This document shows positions 1-7,941 of a stretch of DNA of 64,000 bases, one piece after another. A program made the translations under genes and the position numbers. Numbering within the stretch: position 1 is the first letter of the stretch; each line of letters opens with the position of its first letter. The notes below the pieces were generated by a model. The model was not told where the DNA came from. It saw nothing but the letters and a program-made list of their open reading frames with translations, and did not search any database. Where the stretch lies: assembly GCF_902498785.1 (NCBI RefSeq), contig NZ_LR701493.1, positions 107,359 to 171,358 of the forward strand, in the 5' to 3' direction. This stretch comes from Sphingomonas sp. EC-HK361. Its GTDB lineage: Bacteria > Pseudomonadota > Alphaproteobacteria > Sphingomonadales > Sphingomonadaceae.

Positions 1-301
1 CGTCAGTGACAAGCATCCCGACGAGCATCGCGGTCACCGTCTTGGCCATCGACCAGCTGATGAAGCGGTTCGCGTCCGAATAGCCGGGTTCGTACATCTT
101 CGCCGCGACGCAGCCATTGCTGAGCAACAGCACGGCGCGGGTTTCCGGGCGCTGCGTGAACAGCGCATCGAGGTTCGGCTGGACCGCCGACAGGTCGATC
201 CCCGCACAACCGCCATGCTGCGCGATCGGCGCGCGGACCGGCGCCGCGGTCGTCGCCAGCAGCAGCGGCAACAGAACGGCGAGGATCGGCTTGCGCGGCA
301 T
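1..301 (-). CDS. Serine hydrolase / class C beta-lactamase-like protein, 5' part only
   Basis: Only the first 100 codons lie in the window; the gene continues past position 1. The protein opens with a signal peptide (MPRKPILAVLLPLLLATTA), so it is probably exported. At the window edge it shows SWSMAKTVTAMLVG, the S-x-x-K nucleophile box of beta-lactamase-fold serine hydrolases such as 6-aminohexanoate-dimer hydrolases and esterases. ATG at 301 is chosen because the signal peptide begins there; an in-frame ATG at 328 would add nine residues and would overlap the start of the divergent gene. The substrate cannot be told from this fragment. The family call is fairly firm, but true beta-lactam hydrolysis is not implied. 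Confidence 0.75.
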   Translation of the reverse strand, partial: MPRKPILAVLLPLLLATTAAPVRAPIAQHGGCAGIDLSAVQPNLDALFTQRPETRAVLLLSNGCVAAKMYEPGYSDANRFISWSMAKTVTAMLVGMLVTD

Positions 302-326
302 GATGCCGACGATACGATGCGCGCCC

Positions 327-665
327 ATGAAGGCAAGGCGCATCGCGGTCGCAATCGCAGTTCTGATCGTCGCGATGCTTGCGGGCGGGTGGCTCTATGT
401 CCGCAGCATCACGCCGCAGCTCGAACTCGGCGTCGGCTATGCCGCGCGGGTCGCCTGCGGATGCCGCTTCGTCGAGGGACGGACGCTCGCGAGTTGCCGC
501 ACCGATTTCGAGGCCGGGATGGAACCCATCCGCCTGAAAGAGGATGCTGCCGCAAAGAGCGTCACGGCATATGTGCCGCTGATCGCGAGCCGCACGGCGC
601 GGCTCGATCCCGTCCTGGGCTGCCAGCCCGCGCCGTTCACCGGAACGCCGATCGCGGTGCATTGA
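327..665 (+). CDS. Small membrane-anchored or exported hypothetical protein, cysteine-containing
   Basis: A 112-residue protein with a basic N-terminus (MKARR) and one hydrophobic segment at about residues 5-22, which could be a signal anchor or signal peptide. The rest is a compact domain with cysteines in ACGCRF, ASCRTD and LGCQP, suggesting disulfides outside the cytoplasm. It is divergent from the serine hydrolase, with starts only about 25 bp apart. Start ATG 327 is the one directly before the hydrophobic segment; an upstream extension in the same frame has no such features and is antisense to the hydrolase. I do not recognise the family. The shared promoter region and matching exported character suggest a link to the hydrolase, but that is inference. 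Confidence 0.6.
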   Translation: MKARRIAVAIAVLIVAMLAGGWLYVRSITPQLELGVGYAARVACGCRFVEGRTLASCRTDFEAGMEPIRLKEDAAAKSVTAYVPLIASRTARLDPVLGCQPAPFTGTPIAVH

Positions 666-717
666 GCGAAGCTGCACTGGCAACGCCCGCGATATTTGCT
701 AGAGCCTCGTCCGGTTT

Positions 718-3228
718 ATGGCGTCCAATCCCCCAGAAGACGTGAATTTCACGCTCCACCGCGACGGCGGCACCGTGCGCGATCGGCTCGGCCGTGCGTG
801 GGCGCGCCGCTGGGTCAAGGCGCTTGCGGTGCTGTTAGGCCTGTTCCTGCTCGGCATTCTCGCCTTCTGGCTGATCTTCGCGCGCGACCTGCCATCGGTG
901 TCGCAGCTCAGGACCTACGAGCCGCCGCTGCCGACGAACGTGCGCAGCAATGACGGCACGCCGATCTATTCCTACGCCCGCGAGCGACGGGTCGAGCTGT
1001 CCTTTGCGGAATATCCCCCGCTGCTGGTGAAAGCGTTCCTGTCGGCCGAGGACAAGACCTTTTTCGAGCATCACGGCCTCGATTATCCTGGCCTCGTCCG
1101 TGCGGCGTTCCAGGGCATCACGACGGGCAAGACCCCGCGTGGCACCTCGACGATCACGCAGCAGGTCGCGAAGAACCTGCTCGTCGGCAACGAGGCGAGC
1201 TACCGGCGCAAGATCCGCGAGGCGATCCTTGCCTACAAGATCGAGGATACGCTCACCAAGCCGCAGATTCTCGAGCTCTATCTCAACCAGATCGCGCTCG
1301 GCCGGAACGCGTTCGGTGTGGAAGCGGCGGCGCACGCCTATTTCGACAAGGAGCTGGACGAGCTGACGCTCGCGCAGATGGCGTATCTCGCGATTCTTCC
1401 GAAAGGCCCGTCCAACTACGATCCGTTCCGCCACACCGACCGCGCGCTGGAACGCCGGGGCTATGTGCTGGGCGAGATGCTGAAGAACGGGTTCATCACC
1501 CAGCCGCAATATCAGGAAGCGATGGCCGAACCGCTCGGCGCGATCATCCGCCGCACGCCCAAGTTCGAGCGGGTGGGCGGCTATTTCGTCGAGGAGGTCC
1601 GCCGCCAGCTGATCGCGAAGTTCGGCGAGAACGAGAAAGACGGCCCTTTCAGCGTCTATTCGGGCGGGCTGTGGGTGCGCACCTCGCTCGATCCGCGCAT
1701 TCAGGATTATGCCGCGAACGCGCTGCGCGAGGGATTGCTGCGCTATGACGCCGGGCGCGGCTGGGCGGGGCCGCTGCGCCATGTCGATATCGATGGCGAC
1801 AAGTGGCTGGGCGCGCTGCTCAACACCAACATCAGCCTCGACTACAAGGACTGGCGCGCCGCTATCGTGACCGCGACCGGTGGCAGCATCGCGACGATCG
1901 GTTTTGCCGATGGCAGGACCGGCGACCTGCCGCGCTACGGCGCGCAGATGCCGGTGCGCGGCAAGGGCGGCACCGCGTTCGCGGCGCTGAAGGTCGGCGA
2001 CATCGTCGCGGTCGCTCCTGACGGCGGCAATTTCGCATTGAAGGCCGTGCCCAAGATTTCGGGCGCCTTCGTGGTCGAGGAGCCGGCAACGGGTCGTGTT
2101 CTCGCGATGCAGGGCGGGTTCGATTCCACCCTCCAGGCGTTCAACCGCGCAACGCAGGCGGAGCGCCAGCCGGGTTCGACGATCAAGCCGATCGTCTATG
2201 CCGCCGCGCTGGAACACGGGATGACGCCGTCGTCGATCGTCGTCGACGGGCCGTTCTGCGTCTATCAGGGCGCAGCGCTCGGCCAGAAGTGCTTCCGCAA
2301 CTTCGGCAACATGCGCGGCGCCGGCCCGCATACGATGCGCTGGGGCCTCGAACAGTCGCGCAACCTGATGACCGTCCAGATCGCCAACAAGACCGGCATG
2401 ACCAACGTCGTGGCGCTGATGAAGGCGATGAACGTCGGCGACTATCAGCCCTATCTCTCCTATTCGCTGGGCGCCGGCGAGACGACGGTCAGCCGTATGG
2501 TCAATGCCTATGCGGTGCTGGCGAACAACGGCAAATGGCACCCGCCGAGCCTCGTCGATTTCGTCCAGGATCGCCACGGCAAGGTCATCTGGCCGGAAAA
2601 CTGGCGCGCGTGCGATGGCTGCAACGCGCCCGACTGGAACGGCAGGCCGATGCCGCGGCCGGGCATGCGCGGGCGCCAGGTGCTCGACGCGATGAGCGCG
2701 TATCAGATGGTGCATATCGCGGAAGGCGTGATCCAGCGCGGCACCGCGACGGTGCTGCGCGATCTCGACCGGCCGATGTTCGGCAAGACCGGCACCAATA
2801 CCGGGCCGAAGGACGTGTGGTTCATCGGCGGCACCCCGCAGATGATCGGCGGCGTCTATATCGGCTATGACAGCCCGGTGAACCTCGGCGGCTATGCACA
2901 GGGCGGCACGCTGGCCGCACCGATCTTCAAGTCCTTTGCGGTGAAGGCGTATGAGGGGATGGAGAAGCTGCCGTTCCGCGCGCCACCGGGCATCCGCATG
3001 GTGCGCGTCGACCGCGCGAGCGGGCGGCCGGTCTATGGCGCCTGGCCGAACATGGACGATCCGAAGCCTGCGGTGATCTGGGAAGCGTTCAAGCCCCTCG
3101 CCGAGGCGCGCCGGGCCGCGCGGCGTCCGGGTGCCGCGCCCACGGCCGCCCCGACCGCGACCGTCCAGCCGCGCGCCACCCAGCAGTCGGACAGCGATTT
3201 CTTGCAAAGAGAAGGCGGAATCTACTAG
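718..3228 (+). CDS. mrcA: Bifunctional class A penicillin-binding protein (PBP1A)
   Basis: It polymerises lipid II into glycan strands and cross-links the peptides in the periplasm. The 836-residue protein has a cytoplasmic tail, a TM helix at about 34-55, a GT51 domain with EDKTFFEHHG (catalytic Glu about 111) and TSTITQQVAKN, then a transpeptidase domain. The three penicillin-binding motifs are present: STIK (Ser about 487), SRN (547-549) and KTGT (690-693). An intervening OB-like segment and a proline/alanine-rich C-terminus are typical of proteobacterial PBP1A. ATG 718 precedes the cytoplasmic tail. It stands 63 nt before prfB on the same strand. All catalytic motifs look intact. Confidence 0.93.
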   Translation: MASNPPEDVNFTLHRDGGTVRDRLGRAWARRWVKALAVLLGLFLLGILAFWLIFARDLPSVSQLRTYEPPLPTNVRSNDGTPIYSYARERRVELSFAEYPPLLVKAFLSAEDKTFFEHHGLDYPGLVRAAFQGITTGKTPRGTSTITQQVAKNLLVGNEASYRRKIREAILAYKIEDTLTKPQILELYLNQIALGRNAFGVEAAAHAYFDKELDELTLAQMAYLAILPKGPSNYDPFRHTDRALERRGYVLGEMLKNGFITQPQYQEAMAEPLGAIIRRTPKFERVGGYFVEEVRRQLIAKFGENEKDGPFSVYSGGLWVRTSLDPRIQDYAANALREGLLRYDAGRGWAGPLRHVDIDGDKWLGALLNTNISLDYKDWRAAIVTATGGSIATIGFADGRTGDLPRYGAQMPVRGKGGTAFAALKVGDIVAVAPDGGNFALKAVPKISGAFVVEEPATGRVLAMQGGFDSTLQAFNRATQAERQPGSTIKPIVYAAALEHGMTPSSIVVDGPFCVYQGAALGQKCFRNFGNMRGAGPHTMRWGLEQSRNLMTVQIANKTGMTNVVALMKAMNVGDYQPYLSYSLGAGETTVSRMVNAYAVLANNGKWHPPSLVDFVQDRHGKVIWPENWRACDGCNAPDWNGRPMPRPGMRGRQVLDAMSAYQMVHIAEGVIQRGTATVLRDLDRPMFGKTGTNTGPKDVWFIGGTPQMIGGVYIGYDSPVNLGGYAQGGTLAAPIFKSFAVKAYEGMEKLPFRAPPGIRMVRVDRASGRPVYGAWPNMDDPKPAVIWEAFKPLAEARRAARRPGAAPTAAPTATVQPRATQQSDSDFLQREGGIY

Positions 3229-3291
3229 CCCGCCACCCTATATCGTGACGGCGGCATCCCCGTTGTCCTTCGAATTATCTGGAGTTTCCCT

Positions 3292-4419
3292 ATGCGCGCC
3301 GAAGCGCAGGCCCATGTCGACAGCATCAACGAGGCGCTGGCGCTGCTGCGCCGGTTCCTCGATTGGGACCGCGCGCTGCGCCGGCTTGACGAGCTCAACG
3401 CGCGCGTTGAGGACCAGGCACTGTGGAACGATCCGAAGGCGGCGCAGGCGGTGATGCGCGAGCGTCGGCGCCTGGATGAAGCGATCACCGCGACCCGCAA
3501 GATCGAGAGCGAGCTTTCGGACACCATCGAACTCATCGAAATGGCGGAAGCCGAAGGCGACAGCGAGATGGAGACCGAAGCGGTCGCCAGCCTCGGCGAA
3601 CTATCGAAGCGCGCGCAGGGCGACAAGGTGAAGGCGCTGCTGGCCGGCGAGGCCGACGCCAACGACACCTATATCGAGGTGAATGCCGGTGCCGGCGGGA
3701 CGGAAAGCCAGGACTGGGCGGGCATGCTCAGCCGCATGTATTCGCGCTGGGGCGAGCGTCACGGGCTGAAGGTCGAGCTGATCGACCAGCATTCGGGCGA
3801 GCAGGCGGGGATCAAGTCTGCGACGATGCTGCTCAAGGGCGAGAACGCGTACGGCTATGCCAAGACCGAGAGCGGCGTTCACCGCCTCGTCCGCATCAGC
3901 CCCTATGACAGCGCGGCGCGGCGGCACACCTCGTTCGCCAGCGTGTGGGTCTATCCGGTCATCGACGACAATATCGATATCGAGATCAACGAAAGCGATC
4001 TGCGCATCGACACCTACCGCGCATCGGGCGCCGGCGGGCAGCACATCAACACGACCGATTCGGCGGTGCGCATCACCCATCTGCCGACCAACATCGTCGT
4101 GCAGTGTCAGAACCAGCGATCGCAGCACAAGAACAAGGCGGAAGCCTATAACCAGCTGCGCGCGCGCCTCTACGAGCGCGAGCTGGCCGAGCGCGAAGCC
4201 GTGGCGAACGCGGAAAATGCCGCCAAGACCGATATCGGCTGGGGCCACCAGATCCGGTCCTACGTCCTCCAGCCCTATCAGCTGGTGAAGGACCTGCGCA
4301 CCGGCGTGACCTCCACCAGCCCGTCCGACGTGCTCGACGGCGACCTCGACGAATTCATGGCCGCCGCGCTATCGCAGCGCGTGACCGGCGAGAAGGTCGA
4401 GGTGGAGGACGTGGATTGA
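3292..4419 (+). CDS. prfB: Peptide chain release factor 2
   Basis: RF2 recognises UGA and UAA in the ribosomal A site and triggers peptide release. The 375-residue protein carries the GGQ hydrolysis motif (GAGGQH, 248-250) and the anticodon loop as [14 protein letters not shown], that is SPY (203-205) rather than the SPF of E. coli. The N-terminal part runs straight through [12 protein letters not shown] with no in-frame stop, so the programmed +1 frameshift that autoregulates E. coli prfB is absent. A TCTGGAG ribosome-binding site lies just before ATG 3292. The stop overlaps the next gene by 4 nt, so the pair is probably co-transcribed. Confidence 0.96.
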   Translation: MRAEAQAHVDSINEALALLRRFLDWDRALRRLDELNARVEDQALWNDPKAAQAVMRERRRLDEAITATRKIESELSDTIELIEMAEAEGDSEMETEAVASLGELSKRAQGDKVKALLAGEADANDTYIEVNAGAGGTESQDWAGMLSRMYSRWGERHGLKVELIDQHSGEQAGIKSATMLLKGENAYGYAKTESGVHRLVRISPYDSAARRHTSFASVWVYPVIDDNIDIEINESDLRIDTYRASGAGGQHINTTDSAVRITHLPTNIVVQCQNQRSQHKNKAEAYNQLRARLYERELAEREAVANAENAAKTDIGWGHQIRSYVLQPYQLVKDLRTGVTSTSPSDVLDGDLDEFMAAALSQRVTGEKVEVEDVD

Positions 4420-5186
4420 GACGAGCGGGGGTTTGGCTGGCGCTGATTGCGCTCACGTCCGGCGTGGCGGCGTGCGACGGCGCGACCCCGCTCATCAAGA
4501 AGCATGAAGACGCGCCGGGTCCGTTCCCGGCGGCCGACCGCCCCGTCGCCAGCATCGTGTCGGCACGCTGGTCGACCGAGGAGGAGCGCGACCGGCTGAA
4601 CGAATCGGGCGAGGTGATGGCGGGCGCCGCGATGAAGCGCGGGATGACCGTCGCCGATATCGGCGCGGGCGAGGGCTATTACACCATCCGCCTGGCGCAG
4701 CGGGTCGGCGCGAAGGGCAGGGTGCTGGCGGAGGATATCGTGCCCGCGGTGCGCGACGCGCTGGCCGAACGCGTCGCGCGCGAGCGGCTGGACAATGTCA
4801 GCGTGCGGCTTGGTGAGCCTGCCGATCCGAAGCTGCCCGAAGACAGTTTCGACCGCGTATTCCTGGTCCATATGTATCACGAGATCGCGCAGCCCTACGA
4901 GTTCCTGTGGCGGCTGCGGCCTGCGTTGAAACCCGACGGGCTGGTCGTCGTCGTCGATGCCAACCGAATCACCCGCAACCACGGCACCCCGCCGGCGCTG
5001 CTGAAATGCGAGTTCGCCGCGGTCGGCTACCGGCAGATCGAGATGAAGGACATGCCATCCGCCGGCGGCTATCTGGCGACCTTCCAGGCGGTCGGCCCGC
5101 GTCCCGCGCCGGCGGATATCCGCGCCTGCCGGATGCGTGCCAACACGCCCCTGGCCCCTAAAGCAGCCCCGCCGCCCGAAAGCTGA
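4416..5186 (+). CDS. Predicted lipoprotein with class I SAM-methyltransferase fold
   Basis: The 256-residue protein has a Rossmann methyltransferase core: motif I is [12 protein letters not shown] (about 79-90), followed by an acidic strand end (LAEDIVP) and a post-motif block ending in LVVVVDANR. The start is TTG 4416, overlapping the prfB stop as TTGA; the first ATG codons lie about 65 codons in and would remove the N-terminus. From the TTG the protein begins with a lipoprotein signal ([13 protein letters not shown], lipobox VAAC), which would place the domain at the cell envelope. An exported SAM enzyme is odd because SAM is cytoplasmic. Related predicted methyltransferases with leaders are known (COG4798-like). 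Substrate unknown. Confidence 0.75.
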   Translation: MRRAGVWLALIALTSGVAACDGATPLIKKHEDAPGPFPAADRPVASIVSARWSTEEERDRLNESGEVMAGAAMKRGMTVADIGAGEGYYTIRLAQRVGAKGRVLAEDIVPAVRDALAERVARERLDNVSVRLGEPADPKLPEDSFDRVFLVHMYHEIAQPYEFLWRLRPALKPDGLVVVVDANRITRNHGTPPALLKCEFAAVGYRQIEMKDMPSAGGYLATFQAVGPRPAPADIRACRMRANTPLAPKAAPPPES

Positions 5187-5538
5187 ACCGGCTGCCGGCG
5201 GCCATGATGAGATGGTCGTGCAGATGCGCATCGATCGCCGCGAGCGCCTGCGACAGCCGCCGGGTCAGCGCGAGATCGGCCTCGCTCGGCCGCGGATCGC
5301 CGCTGGGGTGGTTGTGCGCGAGCACGACCTCGCGGGCGCCGAAGGCGAGCGTATCGATGGTGATGCTACGGAACGGCAGCTCGACCGTACTTGCGTCGCC
5401 TGCGCCGCAATGCCGCAGGCCGAGCAGCGCGCCGCGACGGTCGAAATAGGCGGCTGCGCACAATTCCCTCGGCGCCTTGGCGAGCGGTTCGAACAGTGCA
5501 GCAATGGGATCGTCTCGCCCCTCCATTCGGCCAAACAT
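5158..5538 (-). CDS. Short RadC-type JAB/MPN domain protein
   Basis: A 126-residue protein consisting of little more than the JAB metalloprotease-like domain of the RadC family. The metal-binding pattern H-x-H-x7-S-x2-D is complete: HNHPSG with His 75 and 77, Ser 85, Asp 88. Full RadC proteins are about 220 residues and begin with helix-hairpin-helix DNA-binding motifs; that half is missing here and no remnant is seen upstream. The 3' end overlaps the convergent methyltransferase gene by 29 bp. The biochemical role of RadC-like proteins is unsettled. A start upstream of ATG 5538 is not supported. Confidence 0.8.
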   Translation of the reverse strand: MFGRMEGRDDPIAALFEPLAKAPRELCAAAYFDRRGALLGLRHCGAGDASTVELPFRSITIDTLAFGAREVVLAHNHPSGDPRPSEADLALTRRLSQALAAIDAHLHDHLIMAAGSRFSFRAAGLL

Positions 5539-5636
5539 GACGCGCGGCGACTTCCCGTCACGCGTCGACTGATCCGTTTCGGTGCGACCGGCATCGCGGC
5601 TTGGCGACTCGCCGCGGCTTCGCTACGCCTCCGGTC

Positions 5637-6431
5637 ATGCGCCAATATCTCGATCTGATGTCCCGCGTGCTGAACGAGGGCGCGCGGCAGGACGACCGTA
5701 CCGGGACCGGCACGCTCTCGATCTTCGGGCACCAGATGCGCTTCGATCTGGCGCAGGGCTTCCCGATGCTCACGACGAAGAAGCTCCATTTCCGATCTAT
5801 CGCCATCGAATTGCTGTGGTTTTTGCGCGGCGACACGAACGTGCGCTGGCTGCAGGAGCGCAAGGTCAGCATCTGGGACGAATGGGCGGACGAGGGCGGC
5901 GATCTCGGCCCCGTCTATGGCAAGCAGTGGCGCGACTGGGAGACGGCGGACGGGCGCCGTATCGACCAGATCAGCGATCTGATCGGGCAGATCCGCACCC
6001 AGCCGGCCTCGCGCCGCCAGATCGTGACCGCGTGGAACCCCGGTGAACTCCACGCGATGGCGCTCGCGCCGTGCCACTGCCTGTTCCAGACGCATGTCGC
6101 GAACGGACGGCTGTCGCTTCAGCTCTATCAGCGTTCAGCCGACATCTTTCTCGGCGTGCCGTTCAACATCGCGAGCTACGCGCTGCTGACGGTGATGCTG
6201 GCGCAGCAATGCGGGCTTGAGCCGGGCGACTTCATCTGGACCGGCGGCGACTGCCATCTCTACGCCAACCATCTGGATCAGGCGCGTGAGCAACTGACGC
6301 GCACCCCGACAGCGCTGCCGCGGCTGGAGATCGTCCGCAAGCCGCCGGCGATCGATGGCTATGAATATGAGGATTTCGTGCTCCACGATTACGTCGCGCA
6401 GGCGCATATCAAGGCGCCGGTCGCGGTCTGA
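5637..6431 (+). CDS. thyA: Thymidylate synthase
   Basis: It converts dUMP to dTMP using 5,10-methylene-tetrahydrofolate and releases dihydrofolate. From ATG 5637 the protein is 264 residues, the same length as E. coli ThyA and collinear with it: [33 protein letters not shown], the catalytic cysteine in LAPCHCLFQ (about 146), [17 protein letters not shown] and the IKAPVAV C-terminus. A longer in-frame start (TTG 5601) would add twelve residues absent from the family. It is followed after one nucleotide by folA, which recycles the dihydrofolate it makes, so the two form an operon. Confidence 0.97.
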   Translation: MRQYLDLMSRVLNEGARQDDRTGTGTLSIFGHQMRFDLAQGFPMLTTKKLHFRSIAIELLWFLRGDTNVRWLQERKVSIWDEWADEGGDLGPVYGKQWRDWETADGRRIDQISDLIGQIRTQPASRRQIVTAWNPGELHAMALAPCHCLFQTHVANGRLSLQLYQRSADIFLGVPFNIASYALLTVMLAQQCGLEPGDFIWTGGDCHLYANHLDQAREQLTRTPTALPRLEIVRKPPAIDGYEYEDFVLHDYVAQAHIKAPVAV

Positions 6432-6432
6432 C

Positions 6433-6903
6433 GTGCCGGTCACGCTTCACCTCGCGCGCGCCGCCAATGGCGTCATCGGCGTCGACGGACGCCTGCCCTG
6501 GCATATCCCGGCGGACCTGAAGCGCTTCAAGGCGCAGACGATGGGCCGCGCGATGGTGATGGGGCGCAAGACGTTCGAGAGCTTTCCCGCACCACTGCCG
6601 GGGCGGCGCCACATCGTGCTGACCCGCGATCCAGACTGGACCGCGGCGGGGGCCGAGGTGGCGCACAGCCTCGACGCCGCGCTGGCGCTCGCCGGTCCCG
6701 ATGCGGCGGTGATCGGCGGGGCCGAGGTGTTCGCGCTGGCGCTGCCGCATGCCGAACGGATCGAGCTGACCGAGGTGCACCGCGATTACCCGGGGGATGC
6801 GGTCGTGCCGCCCTTCGCGGGGTGGCGCGAGGTCGCGCGCGAGGACTTTGCGGCGCAGGGCGATCGGCCCGCCTACAGCTTCGCAACGCTGATCCGGGAG
6901 TGA
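6433..6903 (+). CDS. folA: Dihydrofolate reductase
   Basis: It reduces dihydrofolate to tetrahydrofolate with NADPH, the partner reaction to thyA just upstream. From GTG 6433, one nucleotide after the thyA stop, the protein is 156 residues. It shows ANGVIGVDGRLPWHIPADLKRFK (N-terminal substrate and NADPH region), MVMGRKTFES, PGRRHIVLTR, and VIGGAEVFALALP, all standard DHFR blocks. The acidic substrate residue that is Asp27 in E. coli falls in the ADLKRF stretch. A longer reading from within thyA is only an open frame. Co-transcription with thyA is clear from spacing. Confidence 0.95.
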   Translation: MPVTLHLARAANGVIGVDGRLPWHIPADLKRFKAQTMGRAMVMGRKTFESFPAPLPGRRHIVLTRDPDWTAAGAEVAHSLDAALALAGPDAAVIGGAEVFALALPHAERIELTEVHRDYPGDAVVPPFAGWREVAREDFAAQGDRPAYSFATLIRE

Positions 6904-6905
6904 GC

Positions 6906-6957
6906 GTATCCCCGCGAAGGCGGGAATCTAGACTGGGTTCCCGCCTTCGCGGGAACA
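6906..6957. repeat. Intergenic palindromic repeat, CCCGCGAAGGCGGG type
   Basis: Two arms, about 6908-6927 and 6937-6957, form an inverted repeat built on CCCGCGAAGGCGGGA and its complement, with a short central spacer. The same unit recurs near 31595-31649 and 40617-40672. It fills the gap between folA and ribF and could act as a 3' hairpin for the thyA-folA transcript. Confidence 0.85.
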
Positions 6958-7005
6958 CATCGGGACGCACTAGCACCGCGCTGTTGCCCCCTCTATAGCC
7001 GCGTC

Positions 7006-7941
7006 ATGCAGCGGCTGGACGGCGGCGCAGCGGTTCCCGACGCCCTTGCCGGCGGGATCGTCGCGCTGGGCAATTTCGACGGATTTCATATCGGGCATCA
7101 GGCCGTCATCGGCCAGGCCGTCGGATGGGCGCGGCGCGAGGGGCGACCCGCGATCGTCGCGACGTTCGATCCGCACCCCGTCCGCCACTTCCGCCCGGAC
7201 GCGCCACCTTTCCGCCTGACCACCCTCGATCAACGCGAGCGGCTGTTCGCGAGTGCGGGTGCCGATGCGATGGCGGTGTTCCACTTCGACGCGGGGCTGG
7301 CGGCCCTGACCGCAGAGGCATTCGTCAGCGAACGGCTCGTGGGCGCGCTCCACATCGCAGGCGTGGTGACGGGGTCGGACTTCACCTTCGGCAATCGCAA
7401 GGGCGGCACTGTCGCGACACTCGCCGCGGCAGGTCAGGCGTATGGCTTCGGCGTGGAGACGGTGGGGCCGGTCGCCTTCGATGGCGAGGTCGTCTCCTCG
7501 ACGCGCATCCGCGATGCGCTGAAGGCAGGTGACATGGCGACCGCGGCGAAGCTGCTGACGCGGCCGTTCGCGATCGAAGGAGTTGTCCAGCACGGCGACA
7601 AGATCGGCCGCACGATCGGCTATCCGACCGCCAATATCGACATGGGCAAGTATCTGCGCCCCGCCTACGGCATCTATGCGGTGCGCGGGCGGCTCCCCGA
7701 CGGGCGCGTGCTGGACGGCGCCGCGAACCTCGGCATCCGCCCCAGCTTCGATCCCCCGCGCGAGATGCTGGAGTCGTACTTCTTCGATTTTACCGGCGAT
7801 CTCTACGGCCAGACGATCGCGGTCGAACTGGTGGCGTATCTGCGTCCCGAGGCAAAGTTCGATACGCTGGACGCGCTCACGGCGCAGATGGACGCGGATT
7901 GCGCGCAGGCGCGGCGCGCCTTAAGCGCTCAGCACCCATGA
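7006..7941 (+). CDS. ribF: Bifunctional riboflavin kinase / FAD synthetase
   Basis: RibF phosphorylates riboflavin to FMN and adenylates FMN to FAD. The 311-residue protein has an N-terminal nucleotidyltransferase domain (about 15-180) with LGNFDGFHIGHQAVI, which holds the H-x-G-H box, TFDPHPVRHF and VVSSTRIRDAL, then a C-terminal kinase domain with GRTIGYPTANID (the phosphate-binding PTAN motif) and YGIYAVRGRL. ATG 7006 is the first codon of the domain. The stop overlaps ileS as ATGA, reproducing the widespread ribF-ileS-lspA order. Confidence 0.96.
   Translation: MQRLDGGAAVPDALAGGIVALGNFDGFHIGHQAVIGQAVGWARREGRPAIVATFDPHPVRHFRPDAPPFRLTTLDQRERLFASAGADAMAVFHFDAGLAALTAEAFVSERLVGALHIAGVVTGSDFTFGNRKGGTVATLAAAGQAYGFGVETVGPVAFDGEVVSSTRIRDALKAGDMATAAKLLTRPFAIEGVVQHGDKIGRTIGYPTANIDMGKYLRPAYGIYAVRGRLPDGRVLDGAANLGIRPSFDPPREMLESYFFDFTGDLYGQTIAVELVAYLRPEAKFDTLDALTAQMDADCAQARRALSAQHP

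Noticed and set aside
835-3207. 790-codon open frame antisense to mrcA
   Set aside because: It mirrors a gene with complete PBP motifs, has an Arg/His/Ala-rich composition typical of antisense frames in GC-rich DNA, and shows no domain.
5601-5636. Upstream TTG start for thyA
   Set aside because: It would add twelve residues absent from ThyA; ATG 5637 gives exactly the 264 residues of the E. coli enzyme.
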